DNA from: a virus
Virus record (IMG/VR): IMGVR_UViG_3300037237_000386
Location: 1 to 64,000 of that record
Length of the DNA: 64,000 bases
Direction: 5' to 3' (one strand)
Position 1 is the stretch's first letter. Each line of letters begins with the position of its first letter. Positions 25,386-33,625 of the stretch are shown piece by piece. The translations under genes were made by a program, and so were the position numbers. Below the pieces are notes generated by a model. It made no database searches and was not told the origin of the DNA. It was given only the letters and a program-made list of their open reading frames with translations.

Positions 25386-25801
25386 CGACGGAGGAGGACT
25401 TCCTGACGTTGTCGCCTGAGTCGTTCGTTTCGATTGCGCGGGACATGGAGTGGCTGAGGACGAAGTCAGACGCGATGTGGAGGAAGGCGATGGAACCGGA
25501 AGTCGAGAAGTGGGACGCGATTCTCAAGAAGCTGATGGCCGTCGACACACTCGACTCTTCGCAGACGGTGCGTGTGGAGCCGCATTCGCTGGCGTTGCTC
25601 ATCGCGGAGAACACGCGCCTGAGTGCCCAGGTGGACGAGCTGCAGACGCGGGGCACGGAGATGGCGGCGGAACGCCAGCGTTGGCGCGACCCGATGCGCA
25701 TCGCGAAGATCGCGGCCAAGCTCACGACCAGTGCGGCACTCGGAGAGGACCCCGAGGACATCGCGGTCCGGGCGATGCGCGAGCTCGTCGAGGCGCCGTG
25801 A
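25382..25801 (+). CDS. Hypothetical coiled-coil protein
   Basis: 139 residues, GTG start with GTGA overlaps at both ends. Helical throughout, with a short leucine-zipper-like coiled coil (AENTRLSAQVDELQTRG). Sits directly before the Rad50-like gene. Function unknown. Confidence 0.65.
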   Translation: MTTEEDFLTLSPESFVSIARDMEWLRTKSDAMWRKAMEPEVEKWDAILKKLMAVDTLDSSQTVRVEPHSLALLIAENTRLSAQVDELQTRGTEMAAERQRWRDPMRIAKIAAKLTTSAALGEDPEDIAVRAMRELVEAP

Positions 25802-27705
25802 GAATCGCGCGCCTGCAGCTGGAGAATTGGGAGCCGTTCAAGGGTACGCACGTCCTCGAGCTGCGGCCGCAGGCGTACGCCGTCTTTGCGAGGTACGAGG
25901 ACGACCCGGACCGCTCGAATTGGGCGGGCAAGAGCAGCCTGCTCGGAGCCGTTCGGTTTGCGCTCACCGGGGACCACGACCATCGGCTGGAGGACGAGTG
26001 GATCTCGAACGGTGAGGAGCGCGGCGCGGTGACGCTGGTGCTCGACGATGGGACGGTCATCGACCGGAGCCGGAAGCGCGGCAAGGCGACGCAGTTCGTC
26101 GTGGGCAAGGCGAAGGGCGACGACGCCCAGGCGCTGCTCTGGAAGGCGATGGGTCTCGCCAAGGAGGACTGGCTCGCCACGTGCTGGTGGGAGCAGGGGG
26201 CGACGTCGCGCCTCGTCACGGCAGATCCCGCGGAGCGCACACGCATCGTCACCGGCTGGCTGGAGCTCGGACCGCTGCAGGCGGCCGAGGGGCACAACGC
26301 GCGGCGCCTGGGCGAGGTGGTGGCGAAGGTGGAGCGGCTCGAGATCGACGCGCGTGGCTGGGAGGCCGTCGAGGCGGAGCAGCTCGGCGGGCAGTCGGTG
26401 GACGTGCTGGCGAACGCGCTGACGACGGCGGAGGGGCAGCTGGAGAAGGCGCGGGCGGAGCGGCAGGTGGCACGCGCCCGGGTGGACGAGCAGGGCGCGG
26501 CGGCGGCCAGGCGGGAGAAGGCGGCGGAGTACGCGCGGCTCGTCGAGGACGGGGTGCGGCTCAAGGCGGAGCTGGCCGAGGAGGACAAGCCGGCGCTGGT
26601 GGCGGAGAGGGACAACGCGCGCGCGACGCATGACGCGGCGGTGGGTAAGCTGACGACGACGAGCCGCGAGGCGGAGCAGCGTCGGAAGGTGGCGCTCGGG
26701 GAGTTCGACGGCAAGTGCCCGGTGGCCGGCATCGCGTGCCCCGCGAAGGACGCGATCAACGCGGACGTGAAGACGAACCGGAAGCGGAGCCAGGCGGCCG
26801 ACGCGGCGCGCGACCAGGCACGCGAAGAGGCGCTCGCGGCGACGAACACCTTGGACGCGGCGGAGGGGGAGCTGCAGGCACACGACCGCAAGGCGGAACG
26901 GCTGAAGCTACTGCGCGACCAGGCGCTCAAGCTGCAGCCGGCGGCCGAGGCGAGTGCGTCGGACCCGGAGCCCGATCCGAAGGCGGGCGAGAAGCTCGCT
27001 GCGGCGGAGCGCAAGGAACACGAGTGGGTGGAGCGCGTGGGCGCGCTGGGCGAGCGAGTCCGGCGGATCATGGACGCACGGCGCATGCGGGCCGAGGCGC
27101 TTGCGAAGATCGTGGTGCTCGACGGCGAGCTCGCGGCGCTGCGGGAGGCGGCGCTCGTCCTCGGCAAGAACGGGGCGCAGCGGGACGTCGCCCGGGGAGC
27201 GCTGGAGGACATCGAGCAGGGGGCGAACGAGCGCGTGCGTGCGGCGGGTGTGGATCTCGAGGTGAGGGTGCGCTGGGAGCACGAGAGCAAGATGCTGGCG
27301 AAGGCGTGCGGCGCGTGCGGCTGGCCGTTCCCGGAGAGCACGAAGGTCAAGGAGTGCCCGCGGTGCAAGGCGGAGCGGGGACCGCACTACGTCAACCGGC
27401 TGGAGTTCGAGAGGAGCCGTAAGAGCGGCGGTGCCGACGACATGATGGGAGTGGCCCTGCAGCTCGCCGGGAGCGCGTGGCTGCGGGACGCCCGAGGCAG
27501 CGCGTGGGCGACGGGGCTGCTCGACGAGCCGACGAGCCAGATGGACGCAGCGAACCGGCGGGCGCTCGCGCAGATGCTCCGGGCGGAGAAGGGCTTCGAG
27601 CAGCTGCTGGTGGTCAGCCACCATCACGGGACACTCGACGCGCTGCCCGGGCGAATCCTCATCACGAGTGACGGCACGTGGGCACGCGCCGAAGTGGCGG
27701 CATGA
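25798..27705 (+). CDS. sbcC-like: Rad50/SbcC-like ATPase (gp46-like)
   Basis: 635 residues, GTG start. The N-terminal ATPase half has SNWAGKSSLL as the P-loop, one residue short of the usual GxNGxGKS. Long Ala/Glu/Arg coiled coils flank a central CPVAGIAC, which may replace the CxxC zinc hook. A CGACG...CPRCK zinc ribbon precedes the C-terminal ATPase half with the signature SGGADDM, Walker B GLLDEPTS and the H-loop VSHHH. Works with the Mre11-like nuclease in end processing. The separate zinc ribbon near the second ATPase half is unusual. Confidence 0.9.
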   Translation: MRIARLQLENWEPFKGTHVLELRPQAYAVFARYEDDPDRSNWAGKSSLLGAVRFALTGDHDHRLEDEWISNGEERGAVTLVLDDGTVIDRSRKRGKATQFVVGKAKGDDAQALLWKAMGLAKEDWLATCWWEQGATSRLVTADPAERTRIVTGWLELGPLQAAEGHNARRLGEVVAKVERLEIDARGWEAVEAEQLGGQSVDVLANALTTAEGQLEKARAERQVARARVDEQGAAAARREKAAEYARLVEDGVRLKAELAEEDKPALVAERDNARATHDAAVGKLTTTSREAEQRRKVALGEFDGKCPVAGIACPAKDAINADVKTNRKRSQAADAARDQAREEALAATNTLDAAEGELQAHDRKAERLKLLRDQALKLQPAAEASASDPEPDPKAGEKLAAAERKEHEWVERVGALGERVRRIMDARRMRAEALAKIVVLDGELAALREAALVLGKNGAQRDVARGALEDIEQGANERVRAAGVDLEVRVRWEHESKMLAKACGACGWPFPESTKVKECPRCKAERGPHYVNRLEFERSRKSGGADDMMGVALQLAGSAWLRDARGSAWATGLLDEPTSQMDAANRRALAQMLRAEKGFEQLLVVSHHHGTLDALPGRILITSDGTWARAEVAA

Positions 27706-28055
27706 TGGGGACCATGAGCGGCAAGACGAACGGCACGACGGGACCGGCGACTCACAAGCCCGTGGAGGAAACCCGGGTTTCCCTCAAGACGGTGCGCTAC
27801 CGGGTGGAGGGCAAGCGTGTCTTCGTCATCTACGCGGCGGACGCGAGCGAGGCCCTCGACAAGATCAACGAGGCCTGCGCCTCGGGGACGAAGGTCGTGC
27901 ATGGGTTCGACGAGGTGGCCCTGGCGACGTTCGCGCCGTTCCACGTCCTCGGGTCGGAGGGAGGGATCACGGACGAGGGTGAGCTCAGCTTCGGGCTCGG
28001 GGGCGAGGCGATGCTCTGCGCGGACAATGCGCCCGCGCGCGAGACGCGAAAGTGA
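27702..28055 (+). CDS. Hypothetical protein with palindrome-encoded N-terminal segment
   Basis: 117 residues, ATGA overlap. Residues 1-27 are low-complexity and include EETRVSL encoded by palindrome copy 5; the conserved-looking small alpha/beta domain starts after that (VRYRVEGKRVFVIYAADASEAL). No family recognised. An internal start after the palindrome is not obvious. Confidence 0.65.
   Translation: MMGTMSGKTNGTTGPATHKPVEETRVSLKTVRYRVEGKRVFVIYAADASEALDKINEACASGTKVVHGFDEVALATFAPFHVLGSEGGITDEGELSFGLGGEAMLCADNAPARETRK
27767..27782 (+). repeat. Dispersed palindrome copy 5
   Basis: Perfect 16-bp copy inside the 5' end of the gene at 27702. Confidence 0.9.
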
Positions 28056-28576
28056 ACGGCCGGCGCAAGGGCTCGCGCGCGGAGCTGGAAGTCGCGGGCA
28101 TCATCAGCGAGTGGTGGAAGCGGCTGGAGATGACGGCGCGCTTCGTCCGCATGCCGCTCTCTGGTGGGTGGGGTGAGCGCGGGGCGCGCGAGGGCTTCAA
28201 GGCGAGCGGGGACCTCGGCACGACGGCGGAGAGGTTTCCCTTCACCGTCGAGGTGAAGAGGCGCGAGGGTTGGAACCGGGAGCGCTTTTTCGCAGGCAAG
28301 GCGAGCCCCGTGTGGGCGTGGTGGAGGCAGGCGCAGTCGCAAGCCGTCGAGGCGAATGCAGAGCCGATGCTCTGGCTGCGGCACAACGGCGACAAGGAGT
28401 GGGTCGTGGTCGTGCGCGAGGAGTACGCCAACAAGATCCGCCTCAAGCCCGAGTGGCACAACAAGTGGGACGCGTGGCCCGCCAGAAGCGGGTGGAAGCC
28501 GTTCGCGTTCGGGCACCTGCTCCTCGTCGGCTTGGACCCGGCGCAGTTCGCGCTGGAAGCTGCTACGAAGGGGTGA
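28052..28576 (+). CDS. PD-(D/E)XK nuclease, resolvase-like
   Basis: 174 residues, GTG start overlapping the previous stop. An N-terminal basic stretch and glutamate (GSRAELEVAG) is followed by SGDLGTTAERFPFTVEVKRREGW, the D...ExK core of PD-(D/E)XK nucleases such as Hjc/RusA-independent phage resolvases. In a recombination operon it probably cuts branched DNA. The C-terminal strands (HLLLVGLD) complete the fold. Exact substrate unknown. Confidence 0.7.
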   Translation: MNGRRKGSRAELEVAGIISEWWKRLEMTARFVRMPLSGGWGERGAREGFKASGDLGTTAERFPFTVEVKRREGWNRERFFAGKASPVWAWWRQAQSQAVEANAEPMLWLRHNGDKEWVVVVREEYANKIRLKPEWHNKWDAWPARSGWKPFAFGHLLLVGLDPAQFALEAATKG

Positions 28577-28591
28577 GCGGAGGCGCGCAAC

Positions 28592-29287
28592 GTGAGGAAG
28601 AAGGCGAAGAGGGCCCCGGCGCAGAAGCCGGCGGGCAAGGCGGCGCCGAGTGTTGTCGGCAAGGTGGAGATGGCGGCGCTCGACCTCGTGCGCCCGAACA
28701 CCTGGAACCCGAACCGGCTGACGCCCTTCGAGAAGCGAGCGCTCAAGCACGGGCTCGAGCACGACACGTGGCTGCCGAGCCACGCGCTCACGATCTGGAG
28801 GACCGACGAGAAGGGCAAGAAGAAGATGCTCGTCATCGACGGCGAGCACCGCTGGACCGCCGCCCGGGAGCTCGGCCTGAAGGAGGGACCGATGGTGTTC
28901 CTCGACGGGCTGACCGAGGCCGAGGCGAAGGCCTGGACCGTGAAGCTCGACGCGAAGCGGGGCAAGTTCGACGAGGACAAGATGGGCCCCCTCCTCCGGA
29001 GCCTGGAGCCGACGATGGACGTGGAGACGCGAGCGCTCGACCTCGGCATCGACGAGGACCGCCTCGTGCGGTACCTCGACGACGAGCCGGACAAGGCCGT
29101 GGTCGGCGAGCTGCCGAGCGGGCAGCGGGCGAGCGTGCGGCAGGTGCAGCTCTTCTTCCCGCAGGCGCGCTACGACGAGTTCCAGAAGATGGTGCGGGAG
29201 ATGGCGGGGAGCCTGAAGACGAAGAACGTGACCGACACGGTGCTGGAGGTGGTCCGCCGTGCGGGCGCAGCTGCAGCTCCGAAGTAG
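28592..29287 (+). CDS. ParB/Srx-like domain protein, paralogue A
   Basis: 231 residues, GTG start with GGAGG 8 bases upstream. The ParB/sulfiredoxin-fold core is recognised by NPNRLTPFEK and VIDGEHRWTAARELG (Asp83, Glu85, His86, Arg87). Many phage proteins with this domain act as nucleases or nucleotide-dependent enzymes rather than in partition. It shares long blocks with the gene at 30178 (SHALTIWRTDEKG, KLDAKRGKFD). The pair flanks a TET/JBP-type dioxygenase, so a role in base modification or its regulation is inferred. Confidence 0.8.
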   Translation: MRKKAKRAPAQKPAGKAAPSVVGKVEMAALDLVRPNTWNPNRLTPFEKRALKHGLEHDTWLPSHALTIWRTDEKGKKKMLVIDGEHRWTAARELGLKEGPMVFLDGLTEAEAKAWTVKLDAKRGKFDEDKMGPLLRSLEPTMDVETRALDLGIDEDRLVRYLDDEPDKAVVGELPSGQRASVRQVQLFFPQARYDEFQKMVREMAGSLKTKNVTDTVLEVVRRAGAAAAPK

Positions 29288-29912
29288 CCACCCGGACGCC
29301 CACGTGAGGATGCTCGTGGGCAAGAGGGGTGTGGCCGAGGACGCGCCGGTGCTGCTTGCGGGCGACGCCAGCGCGTTCAAGCCGAACGGCGAGCGCCTCC
29401 TGACGCTCGTGCGCGGGGCCATCGATCGGAGGGTGATCGACGCGGCGTGGCCCTTCATGTGGGGGCTGCGAAAGCACGTCAGCACGAACCGGGGAGCCTA
29501 CGGCGGGGACGACGCGCTCGACGACGGGCGCGCGAAGGTGAAGTCGGGCGGGGTGCGGTACAGGGCCGTCAAGCAGGATGGGACCGTGAGCAAGACGAAC
29601 CACGCGAACCCGGTGCGGAGCGTGGTCGCGGGGGCGTTCGACCGCAGCCCGCGCATCCCCTTTTGCCGGCAGACGGCGTACAGCACGGACGAGCCGGAGA
29701 AGTGGGGCGCGGCGCTGCCCTTCGTGCAGGCGGTGGGGGAGCTGTTCCGCGACGTCGTACCGGACCGGGCTGCGGCGCAGCGCGAGCAGGCGGAGAAGAC
29801 GCACCCGGCGTACGTGATCCCGGGCACACCCTTCACGACCATCACCGTGAACAACACGGTCGCCGGCACGTACACACGGACAAGGGGGACTTTCACCAGG
29901 GGTTCGGTGTGA
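29259..29912 (+). CDS. TET/JBP-type 2-oxoglutarate dioxygenase, N-terminal part (frame broken)
   Basis: 217 residues from GTG 29259 (GGAGG 9 bases upstream), overlapping the ParB-like gene by 29 bases. The sequence runs through the family pattern ...CRQTAY...PFVQAVGELF...YVIPGTPFTTITVN, then leaves it near 29870 and stops. The expected iron-binding HTD follows in the -1 frame. A -1 shift at about 29868-29875, next to ACACAC, restores THTD-like and KGDFHQGFGVM. Such enzymes oxidise 5-methylcytosine or thymine in DNA using Fe(II) and 2-oxoglutarate. As written this half lacks the iron site: sequencing error, mutation or programmed frameshift remain open. Confidence 0.75.
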   Translation: MRAQLQLRSSHPDAHVRMLVGKRGVAEDAPVLLAGDASAFKPNGERLLTLVRGAIDRRVIDAAWPFMWGLRKHVSTNRGAYGGDDALDDGRAKVKSGGVRYRAVKQDGTVSKTNHANPVRSVVAGAFDRSPRIPFCRQTAYSTDEPEKWGAALPFVQAVGELFRDVVPDRAAAQREQAEKTHPAYVIPGTPFTTITVNNTVAGTYTRTRGTFTRGSV

Positions 29913-30178
29913 TGGCGGTCATGCGCCGGGGTCACTACCGCGGGGCAGAGCTCGTGTTCCCGAAGTACGGCGTGGGTGCGGACCTGCAGCACGGCGACGT
30001 CATCTTCTTCGATCCGCACGAGGTGCACGGCAACCTGGCGTTCCGTGAGGGCATCGGCGTGGAGGCGGAAGATTGGGCTCGGATCTCGATGGTCATGTAC
30101 TTCAGGACGCGCATGGTCGATTGCCTGGAGCCGAGGGCGGAGTTGGAGCGCGCCAAGGGCGTGCGAGGAGAGGTGTGA
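29912..30178 (+). CDS. TET/JBP-type dioxygenase, C-terminal part
   Basis: 88 residues from ATG 29912, which shares a base with the stop of the first part (TGATG), so reinitiation is possible. It carries the distal family motifs: GHYRGAELVFPKYGV, HGDVIFFDPHEVHGN with the second iron-binding His, and MVMYFRTRM. The first iron-binding His and Asp (HTD) are encoded upstream in this same frame, at about 29872-29884, before any start codon. A full enzyme therefore needs frameshifting rather than reinitiation. Confidence 0.7.
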   Translation: MAVMRRGHYRGAELVFPKYGVGADLQHGDVIFFDPHEVHGNLAFREGIGVEAEDWARISMVMYFRTRMVDCLEPRAELERAKGVRGEV

Positions 30179-30825
30179 TGGGCAAGCGGAAGAAGCCGAC
30201 GGTGAGTGCGGTGGTCAACTCGCCGCTGACGGGCGTGAAGCCGAATCCGTGGAATCCGAACCGACTGACGGCGTTCGAGAAGGAGAGCCTGAAGTTCGGC
30301 ATCCGTGAGGACGGGTGGCTCGCCAGCCACGCGCTCACCATCTGGCGCACGGACGAGAAGGGCAGAGAGAGGAACCTGGTCATCGACGGCGAGCACCGGC
30401 TGGTGGCGGCGCTGGAGCTCGGGATGACGGTCGGCCCGATGTGCTTCATCGACGGGATGAAGGAGAGCGACGCGAAGAAGCTCACCATCAAGCTCGACGC
30501 GAAGCGCGGCAAGTTCGACCAGGAGCTCCTGCAGACGCTCGTCAGGAGCATCGCGGATGGCCTCGACCTGGAGACGAGGAGCCTGGCCCTCGGCATCGGT
30601 GAGGACGTGCTCGGGGAGATGCTCGACACGACGCCGGATACACCCGTCGTCGGGGAGCTCGGCAGTGGCAGGACGAGCGACACGAAGGTGGTCACGTTGT
30701 TCTTCACGCCCGAGGGACATGACGAGTTCCTGAAGGTGGCCAAGGAGCTGGCGGTGCGCTTCAAGCAGCAGACGACGAGCGACACGGTGTTCGAGGCGGT
30801 GCGAAGGGCGAACGCCGCAAGATAG
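30178..30825 (+). CDS. ParB/Srx-like domain protein, paralogue B
   Basis: 215 residues, sharing a base with the dioxygenase stop. Same architecture as the protein at 28592: NPNRLTAFEK, SHALTIWRTDEKG, VIDGEHRLVAALELG (Asp70, Glu72, His73, Arg74), KLDAKRGKFDQE. The C-termini also align (VVTLFF...DEF), so the two come from a duplication with the dioxygenase placed between. Both probably share a job in DNA modification, with different partners or targets. Alternatively they are DNA-binding regulators. Confidence 0.8.
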   Translation: MGKRKKPTVSAVVNSPLTGVKPNPWNPNRLTAFEKESLKFGIREDGWLASHALTIWRTDEKGRERNLVIDGEHRLVAALELGMTVGPMCFIDGMKESDAKKLTIKLDAKRGKFDQELLQTLVRSIADGLDLETRSLALGIGEDVLGEMLDTTPDTPVVGELGSGRTSDTKVVTLFFTPEGHDEFLKVAKELAVRFKQQTTSDTVFEAVRRANAAR

Positions 30826-30830
30826 TCGCC

Positions 30831-31781
30831 ATGCGCGTGACGTACCGGAGGATGAGCGGGGCCGTCGGGCTGACGGACATGGAGCGCGGCAGCCGCGGGA
30901 TGTGGCTGGAGAAGAGGCGCGCGCTCCTCGCCGAGCTCGCGCGCCGGGGGCACGGGGTGAGCATCGTCAACCGGATGACGAAGTTCAGCATGCCCCCCGA
31001 GATCCCGCCGTGGGACCCGAAGCGGTGCGACCTCTTGATGATCGAGTTCGGCAGCTCGAACGCGAAGTTCTATGGCGAGGATCTCGACGGCACGAGCAGG
31101 ATGATCGACTCGCACGAGGGGAACATCGTGTTCCTCTGCGACGACCCGGACCTCCCCTACACGTGGAAGACGGTGACGAAGAAGATCGGGCGCTGGGTCG
31201 TGTGGATGAACGCGACGCGGGGCGAGGCGTTCGGCGGGCAGCCGGCGGGGATGGTCGTCCGGGATGCGCCGTTCGCGGCGCTGCTGCCCAAGCCGCTGAC
31301 GCCCATCCCGCTCGACCGCATGGAGCCTGCCGTCTACATCGGCAGGCCCAAGGGGCGCGAGAAGGCGCTGCGGGGCATCTTCGAGGCGGGTGTGGAGCTC
31401 GAGGTGTGCGGGCGCGCGAAGGAGTGGGAGGGGTTCGACGTGCGGGTCATCGACGCGCCGGACCAGGGCGCGCGCGGGGCCTTCTATCGGAGGCGGCTGG
31501 CGAGCGTCGTCGTCGCGGACCGGAAGCACAAGCGCATGGGCTGGAGGACGGGGCGCGCGTACCACGCGCTTTACGCGGGGACGCCGGCCGTCGTCGAGGC
31601 GGACCACGAGGCGCTGGCGGAGACGTTCACTGTGTTCCACGAGCCGGGGGATCTGCGAGACACGCTCACCGCGTGGAAGACGGACCCGCGGTTGCGCGCG
31701 AAGGCGTGGGACGCGCAGATGAATGCCCAGGTGCGGGACAGAGTGACCATGGACGAGACGCTGCGGGCGTCGGGCTTGTGA
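30831..31781 (+). CDS. Glycosyltransferase-like protein (GT-B fold)
   Basis: 316 residues. The C-terminal half has features of GT-B glycosyltransferases: VYIGRPKGREKAL, a short strand-helix pair (VELEVCGRAKEWEG), and GRAYHALYAGTPAVVEADHEAL, the usual donor-binding stretch near the C-terminal acidic residue. The N-terminal half reads GHGVSIVNRMTK and VFLCDDPDL. Next to a TET/JBP-type oxygenase the likely acceptor is an oxidised base in phage DNA, as with the T4 glucosyltransferases. That substrate is inference. Confidence 0.65.
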   Translation: MRVTYRRMSGAVGLTDMERGSRGMWLEKRRALLAELARRGHGVSIVNRMTKFSMPPEIPPWDPKRCDLLMIEFGSSNAKFYGEDLDGTSRMIDSHEGNIVFLCDDPDLPYTWKTVTKKIGRWVVWMNATRGEAFGGQPAGMVVRDAPFAALLPKPLTPIPLDRMEPAVYIGRPKGREKALRGIFEAGVELEVCGRAKEWEGFDVRVIDAPDQGARGAFYRRRLASVVVADRKHKRMGWRTGRAYHALYAGTPAVVEADHEALAETFTVFHEPGDLRDTLTAWKTDPRLRAKAWDAQMNAQVRDRVTMDETLRASGL

Positions 31782-32227
31782 CGGTCGCGTACGACCTCGA
31801 CGGCGTGCTGGCGGAAGCGCCGCCCGAGGGCAGCAAGGCGTGGCGCAGGATGAAGGGACCGGAGCGCGCGGAGAGGCGCGCCTTCCTCGGGCGCTGGTAC
31901 CTGACGGCGAAGGGCCTCCACAAGCCGACGGAGCACGGGTTCCACGTCGTCACGGCGCGCTCGACGTGGGCCAGGGAGACGACGCTCGACTGGCTGGCGG
32001 CGCGCTACGGCGACCGGATGCTGGGCCTGCACATGCTCAAGGGAGGCAGGACCATCGAGCGCGTCGTCGCGTTCAAGGCGGGCGTGCTGCGGGAGCTCGG
32101 GGCGACGGACTACTCGGAGGACAACAGGACCGTCGTCGTGGCGCTGCGTAAGGCGGTACCCGAGTGCCGCATCTGGCACTACAAGGGCGGTCGCATGAAC
32201 CTCGACTACCCGGAGGCACCGCTTTGA
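31778..32227 (+). CDS. HAD-like phosphohydrolase
   Basis: 149 residues, GTG start. DLDGVL at the N-terminus is HAD motif I, VVTARSTWARETTLDWL corresponds to motif II, and YSEDNRTVVVAL holds the distal acidic region. Similar short HAD proteins in phages act as 5'-nucleotidases or polynucleotide phosphatases. In this cluster a nucleotide or sugar-phosphate substrate is plausible. Confidence 0.7.
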   Translation: MTVAYDLDGVLAEAPPEGSKAWRRMKGPERAERRAFLGRWYLTAKGLHKPTEHGFHVVTARSTWARETTLDWLAARYGDRMLGLHMLKGGRTIERVVAFKAGVLRELGATDYSEDNRTVVVALRKAVPECRIWHYKGGRMNLDYPEAPL

Positions 32228-32583
32228 CGCCGGTGCTGCGGTTCCTCAAGCGTCAGGTGGAGCACTACTTGGGATCGTTCTACGAGGGCCCGGAGCCTCC
32301 GCGCCGGTTGCGGAGGATGGTGCTCCTCTTCGCGAACGCGCATCCCAAGGCGACGCGGAGGGAGTGGGCAGAGTTCGCCGCGGCGCACGCTGCCGAGGCG
32401 TACCAGAGCGGGTACACGCGGGGGTGGGAGCGGAGCGAGCGAGACGCGGACGCGATGCCGTGGCTCGTGCAGGAGCCGGAGATCGTCGCGGACGCGCTTG
32501 ACCCTGGGTGGAGGGACGGGCCGAACGCGCTGCTGGTGAACGCGGAGGACGTGGTGGTGAGCGCTGCATCACGGGAGGCATGA
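32224..32583 (+). CDS. Hypothetical protein, TTG start
   Basis: 119 residues, TTG start overlapping the previous stop (TTGA), which is the best-supported start. Helical with an aromatic Tyr/Trp cluster (YQSGYTRGWERSERD). No family recognised; lies between the HAD and ThyX genes. Confidence 0.6.
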   Translation: MTPVLRFLKRQVEHYLGSFYEGPEPPRRLRRMVLLFANAHPKATRREWAEFAAAHAAEAYQSGYTRGWERSERDADAMPWLVQEPEIVADALDPGWRDGPNALLVNAEDVVVSAASREA

Positions 32584-33398
32584 GCGACCAGACGGCAGGA
32601 GCAACGGACGCGCCCATCTATCTCCTCGACCACGGCTACCTGCGGCTCGTGGAAACTTGGGGCAACGACGAGCGCATCGTCGAGGCGGCGCGCATGAGCA
32701 CGGGCAAGGGCTTCCTCGGGTGGGGCGTCGAGGAGACGTGCGACAAGTGCCGGGGGAGCGGTACGAATGAGCCGGAGAACGGACCGGGCTCGCTCTGCAA
32801 GCAGTGCTCGGGGAGGACGCGCTGGGTGAACAAGCCCGGCGACGAGAAGCTGCTGAAGTACCTCTACGACAACCGGCACATGACGCCGTTCGAGATGGCG
32901 GGTGCGACCTTCGAGGTGCAGGCGCCGATCTTCGTGTTCCGCGAGTGGCACCGGCATCGGACGCAGAGCTACAACGAGGCGAGCGCGCGCTACATGCCGC
33001 TGCCGGACGTGAACTACGTGCCGACGGTGGAGCGGTTGATGATCGGGGGCGGGCACCTGACGGCGCAGGCGGGCGCGGTGAAGGGAGCGGCCGAGTTCAC
33101 GAGGGAGAGCGCGGAGACGTTCCAAACGCTCCTTCGCACGCAGTACAACGAGGCGCAGGGGCTCTATCAACTGGCGCTCGACAACGGTGTACCCAAGGAG
33201 CTCGCGCGGCTCTGCCTGCCGGTGGGGCGGTACAGCCGGATGCGCGCGAGCGCGAACCTGCGCAACTGGATGCAGTTCCTGACGCTGCGGGACGACCCGC
33301 ACGCACAGTACGAGATCCGGGTGTACGCCGCGGCGGTGCGCGACGTGTTGGCGACGAGCTTCCCGAGGACGATGCGCATCTTCAAGGGAGGCACGTGA
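32580..33398 (+). CDS. thyX: Flavin-dependent thymidylate synthase with zinc-ribbon insert
   Basis: 272 residues, ATGA overlap. The ThyX signature RHRTQSYNEASARY begins at residue 125; HMTPFEMA and RYSRMRASANLRNWM are the flanking family segments. ThyX makes dTMP from dUMP with FAD, NADPH and methylene-folate. Unusually, residues 54-76 contain two CxxC pairs (CDKCRGSG...CKQC) of the DnaJ/zinc-ribbon type inserted near the N-terminus. With dCTP deaminase upstream this gives a phage-encoded dTMP route. A hydroxymethylating variant is possible but not shown. Confidence 0.93.
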   Translation: MSDQTAGATDAPIYLLDHGYLRLVETWGNDERIVEAARMSTGKGFLGWGVEETCDKCRGSGTNEPENGPGSLCKQCSGRTRWVNKPGDEKLLKYLYDNRHMTPFEMAGATFEVQAPIFVFREWHRHRTQSYNEASARYMPLPDVNYVPTVERLMIGGGHLTAQAGAVKGAAEFTRESAETFQTLLRTQYNEAQGLYQLALDNGVPKELARLCLPVGRYSRMRASANLRNWMQFLTLRDDPHAQYEIRVYAAAVRDVLATSFPRTMRIFKGGT

Positions 33399-33625
33399 TG
33401 CCGAATCCCGACCAGGTGCAGCTCAAGGTCAACGAGGCGCGCGGCGGCGTGAAGCGGCTGAAGGAAGCAGTCGCCACGCGGGCGCAGGTGCAGCGTGTGC
33501 AGGACGGGGACGACGAGCTCACGCTGCTCGGGCAGATTGCGTTGCACCTGGCGGAAGCCATCGAGGCGCTCGCCGGGGAGCTGCAGGGACACCGGGACAG
33601 GCACGCGGCTGGAAGGGGACGATGA
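33398..33625 (+). CDS. Small helical hypothetical protein
   Basis: 75 residues, sharing a base with the ThyX stop. Entirely helical (LLGQIALHLAEAIEALAGEL), possibly a dimerising helical bundle. No family recognised. Confidence 0.6.
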   Translation: MPNPDQVQLKVNEARGGVKRLKEAVATRAQVQRVQDGDDELTLLGQIALHLAEAIEALAGELQGHRDRHAAGRGR

